A stretch of 44,735 nt of DNA, taken from NCBI GenBank assembly GCA_902514885.1, contig CABXST010000006.1, positions 1 to 44,735 on the forward strand, in the 5' to 3' direction. A model generated the notes under the pieces. The model worked only from the letters and a program-made list of their open reading frames with translations, was not told the origin of the DNA and searched no databases. A program made the translations under genes and the position numbers. This DNA is from an uncultured Alphaproteobacteria bacterium. GTDB lineage: Bacteria > Pseudomonadota > Alphaproteobacteria > HIMB59. Shown here piece by piece: positions 29,460-39,323 of this stretch (its first letter is position 1; each line of letters begins with the position of its first letter).

Positions 29460-30482
29460 ATGAATAAAAAAATTACTGACATCGGAGCAAGGTCAAAGTC
29501 TATATTTAAAGCACTTGTAGAAAGTTATTTAAAGACTGGAGAGCCGATGGGCTCGAAAGCTTTAAGCTCAAAAATTTCTTATAGACTTTCACCTGCCACT
29601 ATCAGAAATGTTCTAAATGAAATAAATTTTCATGGACTGATACAAAAAGGACACTTTTCTGCGGGTAGTATACCAACAGACTTGGGCTTGCAATTCTATA
29701 CACACGCTCTTTTAGAGCCGGGCGCAATTAGTAAAAGTGAAAGAGAAATAATTGAAAAATCATCTAAAACAAATAATTTTTTAAATGAACAGGAATTGAT
29801 TACTAATACTTTGAACGGATTATCAAAACAAGCTAGCCTTGTAATTAATAATGAAAAATTGACAAAAATTAGAAAAATTGATTTCCACAAAATTGACAAT
29901 CACAAAGTTATATTCATTATTGAGCATGATGATGGTTACACATCTAATAGATTAGTAGAGATTAATGAAAATATACAAATAGAAGATTTGAATAGTATTG
30001 GAAATTTTATTAATAAATTTCCAAAAGCTATGAGTCCTGTGGAAATACAAAATAATATAAAAATTTTTATCAAATCTGCAAAAAATCAAATTAGCAACAC
30101 CTCAAAAAAATTACTCCTTAATGGCATAAAAATTGAAAGATCCCAAAACTCAGAGACATTCTTTGTAAGAGGGCTACCAAACTTAATAAAAAATAATATA
30201 GATACAGACCTTGACAGCATCAACGAACTCTTGAGTGACATAGAAACAGGTAAAATGGCTAATAAAATGATTAAGGCCTTGAAAAAGTCAAAAGGAATAC
30301 AAATATTTATTGGTAGTAACACAAACTTTTTTAAAAATACTAACCTATCGATGATTTTATCAAATTATAAAACTAAAAATGGACTTACTGGTGCTATTGG
30401 TGTAATAGGTCCGAAAAGAATTGATTATCAGCGCATTGTTCCTATTGTAAGTTACATGTCTGAAACAATTTCTAAAAAATAG
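29460..30482 (+). CDS. hrcA: Heat-inducible transcription repressor HrcA
   Basis: LVESYLKTGEPMGSKALSSKISYRLSPATIRNVLNEINFHGLIQKGHFSAGSIPTDLGLQFY; upstream of grpE. Confidence 0.95.
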   Translation: MNKKITDIGARSKSIFKALVESYLKTGEPMGSKALSSKISYRLSPATIRNVLNEINFHGLIQKGHFSAGSIPTDLGLQFYTHALLEPGAISKSEREIIEKSSKTNNFLNEQELITNTLNGLSKQASLVINNEKLTKIRKIDFHKIDNHKVIFIIEHDDGYTSNRLVEINENIQIEDLNSIGNFINKFPKAMSPVEIQNNIKIFIKSAKNQISNTSKKLLLNGIKIERSQNSETFFVRGLPNLIKNNIDTDLDSINELLSDIETGKMANKMIKALKKSKGIQIFIGSNTNFFKNTNLSMILSNYKTKNGLTGAIGVIGPKRIDYQRIVPIVSYMSETISKK

Positions 30483-30492
30483 AAAGACTATA

Positions 30493-31113
30493 ATGGAAGA
30501 AGAAAAAAAACATAAAGATCAAACTCAGTCAGAAGAGGAAATTTCAGATAATACAGATGCTGCTGAGTCTGAAGTAGAAGAAAAAACTGAAACAGCTGAT
30601 GAAATTATTCAAAAACTTAATGAAGAAATTGAAGGTTTAAAAGATCAAAGATTAAGGGCAGTAGCTGAACTAGAAAATTTTAGAAAAAGAGCAGAAAAAG
30701 AACAGTCAGATGCTCTGAAATATGGAATAGCTAATTTTGCAAAAGAAATAATTAATATCGGAGATAATATTGAAAGAGCAAAATCAAGTATTTCAGATGA
30801 TGTTAAGTCTAATGATAGCATTAAGTCTGTTGTGGAGGGTTTAGATTTGATCGCTCAATCTACATTGAGCACGTTTGAAAAAATTGGTATTAAGAAAATT
30901 GAGAGTCTTAATGAGAAATTTGATCACAATTTACATCAAGCTATGATGGAGATCGAAAAAAATGATTGTGAACCCGGTACTATTGTCCAAGAACTGATAC
31001 CCGGATACACATTGCATGATAGATTGTTAAGACCAGCAATGGTTGGTGTTTCAAAAAAACCTCAAGAAAATCAAGGTGCAAAAGACATTGAAGAAGAACA
31101 ATCTGAAAAGTAA
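30493..31113 (+). CDS. grpE: Nucleotide exchange factor GrpE
   Basis: RLRAVAELENFRKRAEKE; FDHNLHQAMMEIE; GYTLHDRLLRPAMVGVSK. Confidence 0.96.
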   Translation: MEEEKKHKDQTQSEEEISDNTDAAESEVEEKTETADEIIQKLNEEIEGLKDQRLRAVAELENFRKRAEKEQSDALKYGIANFAKEIINIGDNIERAKSSISDDVKSNDSIKSVVEGLDLIAQSTLSTFEKIGIKKIESLNEKFDHNLHQAMMEIEKNDCEPGTIVQELIPGYTLHDRLLRPAMVGVSKKPQENQGAKDIEEEQSEK

Positions 31114-31136
31114 TATATTTCAACAGTTTTAATGCC

Positions 31137-31165
31137 CTTGAATTAAGCAAGTATTAACCCATATA
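31137..31165 (+). promoter_or_regulatory. Candidate sigma-32 (RpoH)-type promoter of dnaK
   Basis: CTTGAA (31137-31142), 15 nt, CCCATATA (31158-31165). Confidence 0.6.
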
Positions 31166-31202
31166 AATAGAAGATTATTTATTTTTAAAGTAGGAACATA
31201 AA

Positions 31203-33134
31203 ATGGCTAAAGTTATTGGAATTGATTTAGGTACCACAAACTCTTGTGTGGCAATTATGGATGGTAAGAATCCAAAAGTAATAGAGAATTCTGAAGGTGC
31301 TAGAACAACACCTTCTGTTGTAGCTTTCACAGAAAGTGAAAAGTTAATTGGTCAATCAGCAAAAAGGCAAGCTGTTACCAATCCAGAAAATACATTATAT
31401 GCAGTAAAAAGATTTATAGGCCGAAGTTTTGAAGACGACACTGTTCAAAAAGATTTAGGCTTATCTCCTTTTAAGATTATCAAAGGTAACAACGGAGATG
31501 CATGGGTCGAAGCACAGGGTGAAAAATATAGTCCTAGTCAAATCTCTGCTTTCATTCTTCAAAAAATGAAAGAAACAGCTGAGTCTTATACTGGGGAAAC
31601 AATTACTCAAGCGGTAATAACCGTTCCAGCTTACTTTAATGATGCACAAAGACAAGCAACAAAAGATGCTGGTAAAATAGCTGGACTAGAAGTTTTAAGA
31701 ATTATTAATGAACCAACAGCTGCTTCACTGGCATATGGATTAGATAAAAAACAATCAGGTACAGTAGTTGTCTATGATTTAGGTGGTGGTACTTTTGATG
31801 TATCAATTCTAGAAGTAGGAGATGGTGTATTTGAGGTTAAGTCCACTAATGGTGACACCCACCTAGGTGGAGAGGATTTTGATTTAAGAATAATTGATTT
31901 CTTAGCTAGTGAATTTAAAAAAGAGCAAGGCATAGATTTAAAAAATGATAAATTAGCATTACAACGTTTAAAAGAGGCAGCTGAAAAAGCAAAGATCGAA
32001 CTTTCAAGTTCTACACAAACAGATGTTAACTTGCCTTTTGTTACAGCAGATCAATCTGGGCCAAAACACTTAAATGTAAAATTAACAAGAGCTAAACTTG
32101 AAGAGCTGGTTGATGACCTTCTTCAGAGCACCATTGAACCTTGTAAAAAAGCTTTAAGCGATGCAGGTCTCTCAGCAAGCGATATTAATGATGTGATCTT
32201 AGTTGGTGGAATGACAAGAATGCCTAAGGTAACTGAAATTGTTAAGAACTTTTTTGGGAAAGACCCAAGTAAGGGAGTTAACCCCGATGAGGTTGTAGCC
32301 ATGGGTGCTGCGATCCAAGCAGGCGTTCTTCAAGGTGACGTAAAAGATGTATTGCTTTTAGATGTAACACCTCTTTCACTTGGTATTGAAACATTAGGAG
32401 GAGTATTTACTAAGTTAATAGAGAGAAATACGACTGTTCCAACAAAAAAAAGTCAGGTCTTTTCTACCGCAGAAGATAATCAAAATGCCGTTACCATAAG
32501 GGTTTTCCAAGGTGAAAGAGAAATGGCTGCTGATAATAAGCTTCTTGGTCAATTTGATCTAGTTGGCATACCCCCAGCGCCAAGAGGAACTCCTCAAATT
32601 GAAGTAACATTTGACATCGATGCCAATGGTATTGTCAATGTGTCTGCAAAAGATAAATCCACAGGAAAAGAACAGCAGATTAAAATTCAAGCATCCGGAG
32701 GTTTGTCAGATGAAGAGATCGACAAAATGGTAAAAGATGCAGAGGCTAACGCAGAAACAGATAAGAAAAAAAGAGAAGAAGTTGATGTTAAAAACCAAGC
32801 AGACAGTTTAGTTTTCCAAGTTGAAAAGAATATCAAAGAGCATGGTGATAAAATAAGTGCTGAAGATAAGTCTAAGATAGAAGCTGACTTGAAAGATTTA
32901 AAAGAGGCTCTTGAAAAAAATGATGCTGAAGTGATAAAGCAAAAAACACAAGATCTTACACAGTCATCCATGAAGATGGGTGAAGCGATGTACAAAGATC
33001 AGCAATCAACTGAAGCACCTGGTGCAGAACAACCACAGCAAGAAAATAAATCTGATGAAAATAAAAATGAAGATGATGTTATCGATGCTGATTACGAAGA
33101 AGTAGACGACGATAAAAAAGCAAGCGGACAGTAA
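31203..33134 (+). CDS. dnaK: Molecular chaperone DnaK
   Basis: [43 protein letters not shown]. Confidence 0.99.
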   Translation: MAKVIGIDLGTTNSCVAIMDGKNPKVIENSEGARTTPSVVAFTESEKLIGQSAKRQAVTNPENTLYAVKRFIGRSFEDDTVQKDLGLSPFKIIKGNNGDAWVEAQGEKYSPSQISAFILQKMKETAESYTGETITQAVITVPAYFNDAQRQATKDAGKIAGLEVLRIINEPTAASLAYGLDKKQSGTVVVYDLGGGTFDVSILEVGDGVFEVKSTNGDTHLGGEDFDLRIIDFLASEFKKEQGIDLKNDKLALQRLKEAAEKAKIELSSSTQTDVNLPFVTADQSGPKHLNVKLTRAKLEELVDDLLQSTIEPCKKALSDAGLSASDINDVILVGGMTRMPKVTEIVKNFFGKDPSKGVNPDEVVAMGAAIQAGVLQGDVKDVLLLDVTPLSLGIETLGGVFTKLIERNTTVPTKKSQVFSTAEDNQNAVTIRVFQGEREMAADNKLLGQFDLVGIPPAPRGTPQIEVTFDIDANGIVNVSAKDKSTGKEQQIKIQASGGLSDEEIDKMVKDAEANAETDKKKREEVDVKNQADSLVFQVEKNIKEHGDKISAEDKSKIEADLKDLKEALEKNDAEVIKQKTQDLTQSSMKMGEAMYKDQQSTEAPGAEQPQQENKSDENKNEDDVIDADYEEVDDDKKASGQ

Positions 33135-33157
33135 ATCTTAGCTTGCGTTAATTTATT

Positions 33158-34237
33158 ATGGCTGAGGATTTTTATGACACTCTAGGTATATCCCGTGAAG
33201 CTAGTGACAATGATATAAAAAGTGCCTACCGTAAATTAGCAATGAAATATCATCCTGATCGTAATCAGGGTGACGCTTCCGCAGAACAGAAATTTAAAGA
33301 TGTAAGCCAAGCTTATGAAATTTTAAAAGACCCCAAAAAAAGACAAACATACGATCAATTTGGTCATGCTGCTTTTGAACAGGGTGGCGGTGGAGCTGGT
33401 GGGTTTGGACAGCAGGGCTTTGGTGGATTTTCAGATATTTTTGAAGATATATTTGGTGCCTTTGGTGAAGGCGGGCAACGCGAAAGTAGAGGCGATGACT
33501 TACGTTACGATATCACAATTGACTTAGAAGAAGCTTTTGCTGGAAAAGCATTGGACGTAACTATACCTAAAATGATCAATTGTCCCGAACAACACAGTTA
33601 TAAAAGCTGCTCTACTTGCCAAGGATATGGAAAAGTTAGAACACAAAGTGGCTTTTTTTCTATGGAGAGAACTTGTGGAAGATGTGGCGGAACAGGCCAA
33701 GAAATGAAGGGCCGATGCTCAAAATGCAGTAATACGGGTAGAGTAAAACAAAATAAGAAACTACAAATCAAAATTCCTGCAGGGGTTGAAACTGGTAACA
33801 GAATTAGAATGAGTGGAGAGGGAGAGGCCGGAGAAAGAGGGGGCACATACGGTGACCTTTATGTTTTTATCAATGTAAATAACCACAAACTTTTTCAAAG
33901 GGAGCGAGATAACATTATATGTGATGTTGCTATACCTTTCACTACTGCCACTTTGGGGGGTAATATTGAAGTTCCAACAATAGAAAAAAAAATGGTTAAC
34001 GTCTCAATTCCCAAGGGAATGCAGTCGGGACACAAACTAAGAATAAAAGGTAAGGGCATGAGTATATTAAGAGCAAAAAATAGAGGGGATATGATTGTCA
34101 GAGTACATGCTGAAACCCCAGTAAATTTATCAGCAGATCAAGAAAAAATTCTTAATAAATTTAATGACACACTTACCAAGAAAAATTCAACAATGACAGA
34201 GGGATTTTTCGACAAAGTAAAAAAAATGTTTAATTAA
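33158..34237 (+). CDS. dnaJ: Chaperone DnaJ with altered zinc-finger region
   Basis: DFYDTLGISREASDNDIKSAYRKLAMKYHPDRN; G/F region; CSTCQGYG, CGRCGGTG and CSKCSNTG repeats. Confidence 0.97.
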   Translation: MAEDFYDTLGISREASDNDIKSAYRKLAMKYHPDRNQGDASAEQKFKDVSQAYEILKDPKKRQTYDQFGHAAFEQGGGGAGGFGQQGFGGFSDIFEDIFGAFGEGGQRESRGDDLRYDITIDLEEAFAGKALDVTIPKMINCPEQHSYKSCSTCQGYGKVRTQSGFFSMERTCGRCGGTGQEMKGRCSKCSNTGRVKQNKKLQIKIPAGVETGNRIRMSGEGEAGERGGTYGDLYVFINVNNHKLFQRERDNIICDVAIPFTTATLGGNIEVPTIEKKMVNVSIPKGMQSGHKLRIKGKGMSILRAKNRGDMIVRVHAETPVNLSADQEKILNKFNDTLTKKNSTMTEGFFDKVKKMFN

Positions 34238-34752
34238 TGAGTTATTGTTTTGATTTTATCGAAACACCAATCAGTAAGTTTTTTGTTCTAGATAGCCCAA
34301 AAGGTATTCATTATTTAATTAAATATAACGATATAAGAATAAAGAGTATTATAAAACTTTACAATCCAAGTAAAGGATTGATCTTTAGAAAAGTTAATAT
34401 TTTTATATCCGAGTTTTTTAAAGGAAATATTCAAAAACCATTACATCTTAAAATAAAATTTATTAATGGAACGCCATTACAAAAAAAAGTATGGAAGGAG
34501 ATTTTAAAAATTCCCTATGGTAAAACAATTTCTTATTCTGATCTTGCCATAAAGATAGAAAAGCCAAAAGCTGTGAGAGCTATTGCATCTGCGGTTGGGA
34601 AGAACCCTGTGGGTTTATTAGTCCCATGTCATAGAGTAATAACGAAAAGTGGAAATTTTGGCGAGTATATGTGGGGGAAAAAAATTAAGAGGCAGATACT
34701 AGATATAGAGTATAAAGGAATGGCTGACTCGACATATAGAGGAGGAAAGTGA
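34237..34752 (+). CDS. ogt: Methylated-DNA--protein-cysteine methyltransferase
   Basis: VWKEILKIPYGKTISYSDLA; AVRAIASAVGKNPVGLLVPCHRVI. Confidence 0.93.
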   Translation: MSYCFDFIETPISKFFVLDSPKGIHYLIKYNDIRIKSIIKLYNPSKGLIFRKVNIFISEFFKGNIQKPLHLKIKFINGTPLQKKVWKEILKIPYGKTISYSDLAIKIEKPKAVRAIASAVGKNPVGLLVPCHRVITKSGNFGEYMWGKKIKRQILDIEYKGMADSTYRGGK

Positions 34753-34842
34753 AATACCGAATCAGCCCCCGCATGAATGCTAACTGAACACTAGTTAATA
34801 TTTTGATATAGTCAAAGTTGTTCAAACACAAAAAATCTAGAA

Positions 34843-36114
34843 ATGAACCTTAAATCCATTTTATCCTATAGTTTTCAATCATTTTATCTTGCTGGAAGTT
34901 TTTTATTATTATTTATTTTTTTGCCAACATTTTACAATTTATCAATAGGCATCCCCTTAAGTGTTATTGGTTTAGTAATATTAACATCTAGATTGTTTGA
35001 TGTTATTTCAGACTTTTTAATTGGCTACCTATCAGAAAAAAGAATTATTTCAGGTCGCTCAAAAAAAAACCAAATCCTTCTTGGTATAATAGTATTTATT
35101 TTTTCCCTTTTTGGTCTTTATGTTATTCAATCAGATAACATTTATTCTTTCATTTTCTTTTATAATTTAGCTTTGGTGAGTTACTCAATTGCAATTATTC
35201 CTTATGATTCAATTGTAATAGATCAAAAAAAAATTCTTAAAAAAAGATTCCGTTTAGCTGCAATTAAAGAAATATTTGCAATATTAGGAGTATTATCAGC
35301 TCTAATTATTCCTACTGTCATTTCAAAACTTCAGGGTGTTGATTTGTTAAACCCGAACGTAATAAAAATAAGCGGATTAATATTTATTATCTTAGCTATT
35401 ACAGGGGGATTAATTTTTTATTTATTTTATGACGACGAGCTAAATTATAAGTCAAATGAAATTTCTTGGGTACAACTAAAATCATTTATAGAAAAAAACA
35501 AAAGGATTGTATCTTTTTCTTACATAACATTTTTTAACTTACTTGCTAATAACTTTACTGCAAATTTATTTATTATATTTGTTTCAGAATATTTAGGGCT
35601 TACTGAATATGCAGGATATTTATTAATTTTATATTTTTTAATAACATTGATATCTACGCCTTTCTGGTATTTGTACGGAAGAAAATTTTCAAATATGTTT
35701 CTTCTTCAGTTTGGTACTAGCCTAACTATATTTGGCTTCCTTTTTGTTATTTTTACAAATAGTAACAGTTGGCAAATATATTTGTTTGTCATATTAATTA
35801 CTGGTATTGGGATTGGAATTGATCTTATTATACCTCAAATTGAATTAGCAGACATTCTTGATCAAAATAATGAAAATCGTTTATCTCAGATCTTTACTTC
35901 ATTCTTCTCAATAATTAAGAAAGCAGCCATTGGTATCGCTGCAGGCATCGCATTAACTGGTTATGGCTATTTACAGTCTATTAATTTCTCATTACACCCC
36001 AATATTCCCAATATAATGATATTCTATTTTTTTATTCCACTGATTATTAAATTGTTCGTATTACTCTTGGTAATGAGATATAGAAGTAAATTCCATGTCT
36101 CAATTAGAGAGTAA
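34843..36114 (+). CDS. MFS transporter (GPH/MelB-like)
   Basis: Multiple TM segments; SRLFDVISDFLIGYLSEKRIISGRSKK motif typical of GPH symporters. Confidence 0.82.
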   Translation: MNLKSILSYSFQSFYLAGSFLLLFIFLPTFYNLSIGIPLSVIGLVILTSRLFDVISDFLIGYLSEKRIISGRSKKNQILLGIIVFIFSLFGLYVIQSDNIYSFIFFYNLALVSYSIAIIPYDSIVIDQKKILKKRFRLAAIKEIFAILGVLSALIIPTVISKLQGVDLLNPNVIKISGLIFIILAITGGLIFYLFYDDELNYKSNEISWVQLKSFIEKNKRIVSFSYITFFNLLANNFTANLFIIFVSEYLGLTEYAGYLLILYFLITLISTPFWYLYGRKFSNMFLLQFGTSLTIFGFLFVIFTNSNSWQIYLFVILITGIGIGIDLIIPQIELADILDQNNENRLSQIFTSFFSIIKKAAIGIAAGIALTGYGYLQSINFSLHPNIPNIMIFYFFIPLIIKLFVLLLVMRYRSKFHVSIRE

Positions 36115-36967
36115 AAAACACTTAATATATATTCTAGGGACTTTCGCCTTTTTATTATTTTCCATTGCAGACACAATCATAAAACTAATTGGTGATCTTT
36201 ATAAAGATACAGTTATTTTTTCAATAGCCAGCTTCTCTGCTTTAATTCCAGTTTTAGTTTACTTGCTGTATAGAAAAAGTTTTGCAGAAATAAAAACTAA
36301 AAATTATAGACTCCACTTTGTCAGGGGAATTTTAATGACTTTAACTTACTATTTTGTAGTTAAGGGAATAATTCTTCTACCATTATCTATAGCTTACCCA
36401 ATAATTTTGTCAGCTCCAGTGCTCCTTTCAATAATGGGGATAGTAATATTGAAAGAAAGTATTTATCTTTCAAAAATAATTTCTTTAATACTTGCAATGA
36501 TAGCAGTTTTTATGGTCTCGGGTTTTAGTTTAAATGCAGGATTTAATTCTTTAGGAGTTATTTTTTTAGTCTTAGGAGTAATATCATTAGCGTGTTTAGA
36601 TTTTACTGTTCGAGTATACGGGAAGTCCGAGAGAACTATGGCTTTAACTTTTTATAGTATGGCGACTGCAGGTATAATTTTTACAATATTTTCAATTAAT
36701 CATTATAAAGATATTGCTATGAACGATTTTTTAATAATGATAAGTGCTGGTTTGATTGATGGTGTTGCAATGATGATCTTAATTTATTCCCTTAGAAGGA
36801 TTGAAGCCTCATTTTTTAGTATCACACATTACTCACAGATAATTTTTGGGATAGTTATAAGCATTGTTGTTTTTAATCATTATCCTTCAATAATTGAAAT
36901 ATTAGGAGCCATTTTAGTGATTATCTCGGGTTATTTAATTTATTCTAAATTAAAAAAACTAAATTGA
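36095..36967 (+). CDS. EamA/DMT-family transporter
   Basis: About ten TM segments; RGILMTLTYYFVVKGIILLPLSIAYPIILSAPVLLSIMGIVILKE. Confidence 0.88.
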   Translation: MSQLESKKHLIYILGTFAFLLFSIADTIIKLIGDLYKDTVIFSIASFSALIPVLVYLLYRKSFAEIKTKNYRLHFVRGILMTLTYYFVVKGIILLPLSIAYPIILSAPVLLSIMGIVILKESIYLSKIISLILAMIAVFMVSGFSLNAGFNSLGVIFLVLGVISLACLDFTVRVYGKSERTMALTFYSMATAGIIFTIFSINHYKDIAMNDFLIMISAGLIDGVAMMILIYSLRRIEASFFSITHYSQIIFGIVISIVVFNHYPSIIEILGAILVIISGYLIYSKLKKLN

Positions 36968-37384
36968 TTGCTGGTTCATTGGGTAAATAGAACACCCTGA
37001 TATTTTCCATTCCCCATTATCTTTAACTAGCGAGTACATTGCTAGATAAGAAACATTGTCTTGAGAGATTATTTGCAATTGGTGATAAATTGATCCTTCA
37101 AAAAATTTTGACTCCATGAAATAATAGTCTTTTGGGTTATAAACTGGCTCATAGTAGTTTTCAACCATGCTCATAAAATCTTGAGGGTTATTAAACCTCA
37201 TTTTAATATAAGGAGAGGCATGAAAAAAAGCCCCTTCTGCATCCTTGTTAATAAAGGCTTTTAATTGACTTTCAATTATTGCTTGTGTTTCGCTAAACTC
37301 AGTTTTATCAATACTTTCTGCAATTGATAGTGTGCTAAATAGAAATATAGATACGGTTGTATAAAATATTTTTTTAAACTGCAT
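36959..37384 (-). CDS. DUF4864-like exported protein
   Basis: Signal peptide; IIESQLKAFINKDAEGAFFHASPYIKMRFNNPQDFMSMV; WKISGCSIYP. Confidence 0.75.
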   Translation of the reverse strand: MQFKKIFYTTVSIFLFSTLSIAESIDKTEFSETQAIIESQLKAFINKDAEGAFFHASPYIKMRFNNPQDFMSMVENYYEPVYNPKDYYFMESKFFEGSIYHQLQIISQDNVSYLAMYSLVKDNGEWKISGCSIYPMNQQSI

Positions 37385-37414
37385 ACTATTTATATGCGTA
37401 TTTTAACAAAGTAG

Positions 37415-37957
37415 ATGAAATTATTTATTGGTATATTTACTTTTCTTTTTAACCTATCCGTTAGTTATGCAGATCAAAACAGCCCTAAACTTGATGATCT
37501 ATTTAGTCAGCTTTATGATGTTAAAAGCTACAAAGAACAAAGTCTTATAGTATCTCAAATTTGGGAAGAATGGCTGATAACTGAAAATTCTGAGGCGCAG
37601 ACAATCATGGATAACATGCCTTATTTTTTCAGTTCAAAAAACTACAAAGATGCTATCGCTTCTTTAGATTTCATAATTCAAGAGGAACCAGACTTTGCAG
37701 AGGCTTATAACAAAAGAGCCACATTTTTTTTTATGATGGGTGACTATGAAAGCTCTATGAGAGATATAGAGGCTACTTTGTATTTAGAACCCAGACATTT
37801 CGGAGCTCTTGATGGCTTAAGTAGAATTTTAATTTATTATAAAAACTACGAAGAGGCATTTAAGGTTTATGAAGAAATGAAAAGACTGATGCCAAACGAT
37901 ATAACCGTAGATATGAAAATTGATCGTTTAAATCAGATAATTTCGAACGAAACTTAA
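37415..37957 (+). CDS. Exported TPR-repeat protein
   Basis: Signal peptide; DFAEAYNKRATFFFMMGDYESSMRDIEATLYLEPRHFGALDGL. Confidence 0.85.
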   Translation: MKLFIGIFTFLFNLSVSYADQNSPKLDDLFSQLYDVKSYKEQSLIVSQIWEEWLITENSEAQTIMDNMPYFFSSKNYKDAIASLDFIIQEEPDFAEAYNKRATFFFMMGDYESSMRDIEATLYLEPRHFGALDGLSRILIYYKNYEEAFKVYEEMKRLMPNDITVDMKIDRLNQIISNET

Positions 37958-38007
37958 TTTTATTCAACAAATATTAAAAATGACTTTTGATTTTATAAAG
38001 AATTTTT

Positions 38008-38065
38008 GCCCCTTGCCACCTTCCTCCTCGACAATGTCTCAACCCAAGCGGCTAGGGGATGGGTA
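38008..38065. other. GC-rich, potentially structured element upstream of the sulfur amino acid operon (candidate ncRNA or leader; strand uncertain)
   Basis: About 60% GC in very AT-rich flanks; CCCCTTGCC (38009-38017) can pair with GGCTAGGGG (38050-38058) with one mismatch. Confidence 0.4.
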
Positions 38066-38182
38066 TGATATTTTAATTTTAGTTGATATGAAACAGATTT
38101 TTTATAATTTAAAAAAGCCTGTCAAATAAGAAAAATATTGTTATAGATGTTATTTAAAAATTAATTGGTTATAAATTGAGCT

Positions 38183-39322
38183 GTGAAAAAAAAATTTAAC
38201 ACAAAAGTAATTCATGCTGGACATGGTTCAGATAAAGAAACCGGAGCGGTCATGCCACCTATCCATCTTTCATCAACGTTTAAACAAATTGAACCTGGAA
38301 ACTTTGAATATGAATATGCGAGAACAAAAAATCCTTCCAGGGATGTTTTAGAAAAACTATTAGCACAAATCGAGTCTGGTCACAGAGCTTTTGCATTTGC
38401 ATCTGGAATGTCAGCAATAAATACAGTTTGCGATTTATTTGGTACTAACTTCCATATAATTTGCTCCGATGATGTTTATGGAGGTACACGTAGATTATTT
38501 GATAAAGTAAAATCTGATATTGAAGTAACTTATATTGATTTCGATAAAAACGTAAACTGGAATGATGAAATAAAGGAAAATACTAAATTCATTTGGGTTG
38601 AAACACCCTCAAATCCTTTGATGAAAATTATTGATATTAAAAACACTGTTAGTATTGCAAGTGAATTTAATTTACCAGTTATTTGTGACAATACATTTGC
38701 CTCTCCTTTCAATCAAAGACCACTTGAATTAGGAGCAGATATGGTTGTGAGTTCCTCCACAAAATATTTAGGTGGCCATTCTGATATCGTTGGAGGGTCC
38801 ATTGTCATTAAAGAAAATAAAGAATATGCCGAGAAAATTTCATATATTCAAAATGCAGTTGGCGCCATTCCTTCGCCCTTCGATTGTTATTTACTAACAA
38901 GAAGTATCAAAACACTATCTGTGAGAATGAAACAGCATAACGAGAACGCTATTGCCGTATCTAATTTTTTAACAAACCACTCTAAAATTAATAAAGTTTT
39001 TTTTCCAGGTATTGATGAAAGATATAAAGAAGTTGCAGCAAAACAAATGGATGGTTTTGGTGGAATGATGTCTTTTATTCTCGATACAAATATTGATGGA
39101 GTAAAAAGTTTTCTTAAAAATCTAAATATATTTACCCTAGCAGAGAGTTTAGGAGGAGTTGAAAGTTTAATAGAACATCCTGCTATCATGACTCACGCCT
39201 CAATCGATCCTGCAATAAGAGAAAAATTGGGTATTTCCGATACATTGTTAAGAATATCGGTTGGTATCGAGGATGTTGAGGATTTGATTGCAGATTTAGA
39301 CCAAGCTCTGTCTAAAATTTAA
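38183..39322 (+). CDS. Cystathionine gamma-synthase/lyase-family PLP enzyme
   Basis: NTKVIHAGHGSDKETGAVMPPIHLSSTF; YEYARTKNPSRDVLE; SSSTKYLGGHSDIVGG; GTG start. Confidence 0.93.
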   Translation: MKKKFNTKVIHAGHGSDKETGAVMPPIHLSSTFKQIEPGNFEYEYARTKNPSRDVLEKLLAQIESGHRAFAFASGMSAINTVCDLFGTNFHIICSDDVYGGTRRLFDKVKSDIEVTYIDFDKNVNWNDEIKENTKFIWVETPSNPLMKIIDIKNTVSIASEFNLPVICDNTFASPFNQRPLELGADMVVSSSTKYLGGHSDIVGGSIVIKENKEYAEKISYIQNAVGAIPSPFDCYLLTRSIKTLSVRMKQHNENAIAVSNFLTNHSKINKVFFPGIDERYKEVAAKQMDGFGGMMSFILDTNIDGVKSFLKNLNIFTLAESLGGVESLIEHPAIMTHASIDPAIREKLGISDTLLRISVGIEDVEDLIADLDQALSKI

Positions 39323-39323
39323 A

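Noticed and set aside
32687-32995. 102-aa minus ORF inside dnaK
   Set aside because: Ser/Phe-rich antisense of acidic/lysine-rich coding sequence; no support.
34749-34770. Minus-strand GGGGGCTGATTCGG resembling the tmRNA 5' end (GGGGCTGATTCTGG)
   Set aside because: No matching acceptor strand, T-arm or tag reading frame nearby; region is too short between ogt and the MFS gene.
38015-38030. Minus-strand GGAGGAAGGTGG resembling a conserved 16S rRNA segment
   Set aside because: Only about 12 nt match and flanks do not follow 16S order; no rRNA pseudogene supported.
38887-39189. 100-aa minus ORF inside the gamma-synthase/lyase gene
   Set aside because: Fully antisense to a well-supported CDS; likely by-product of codon bias.
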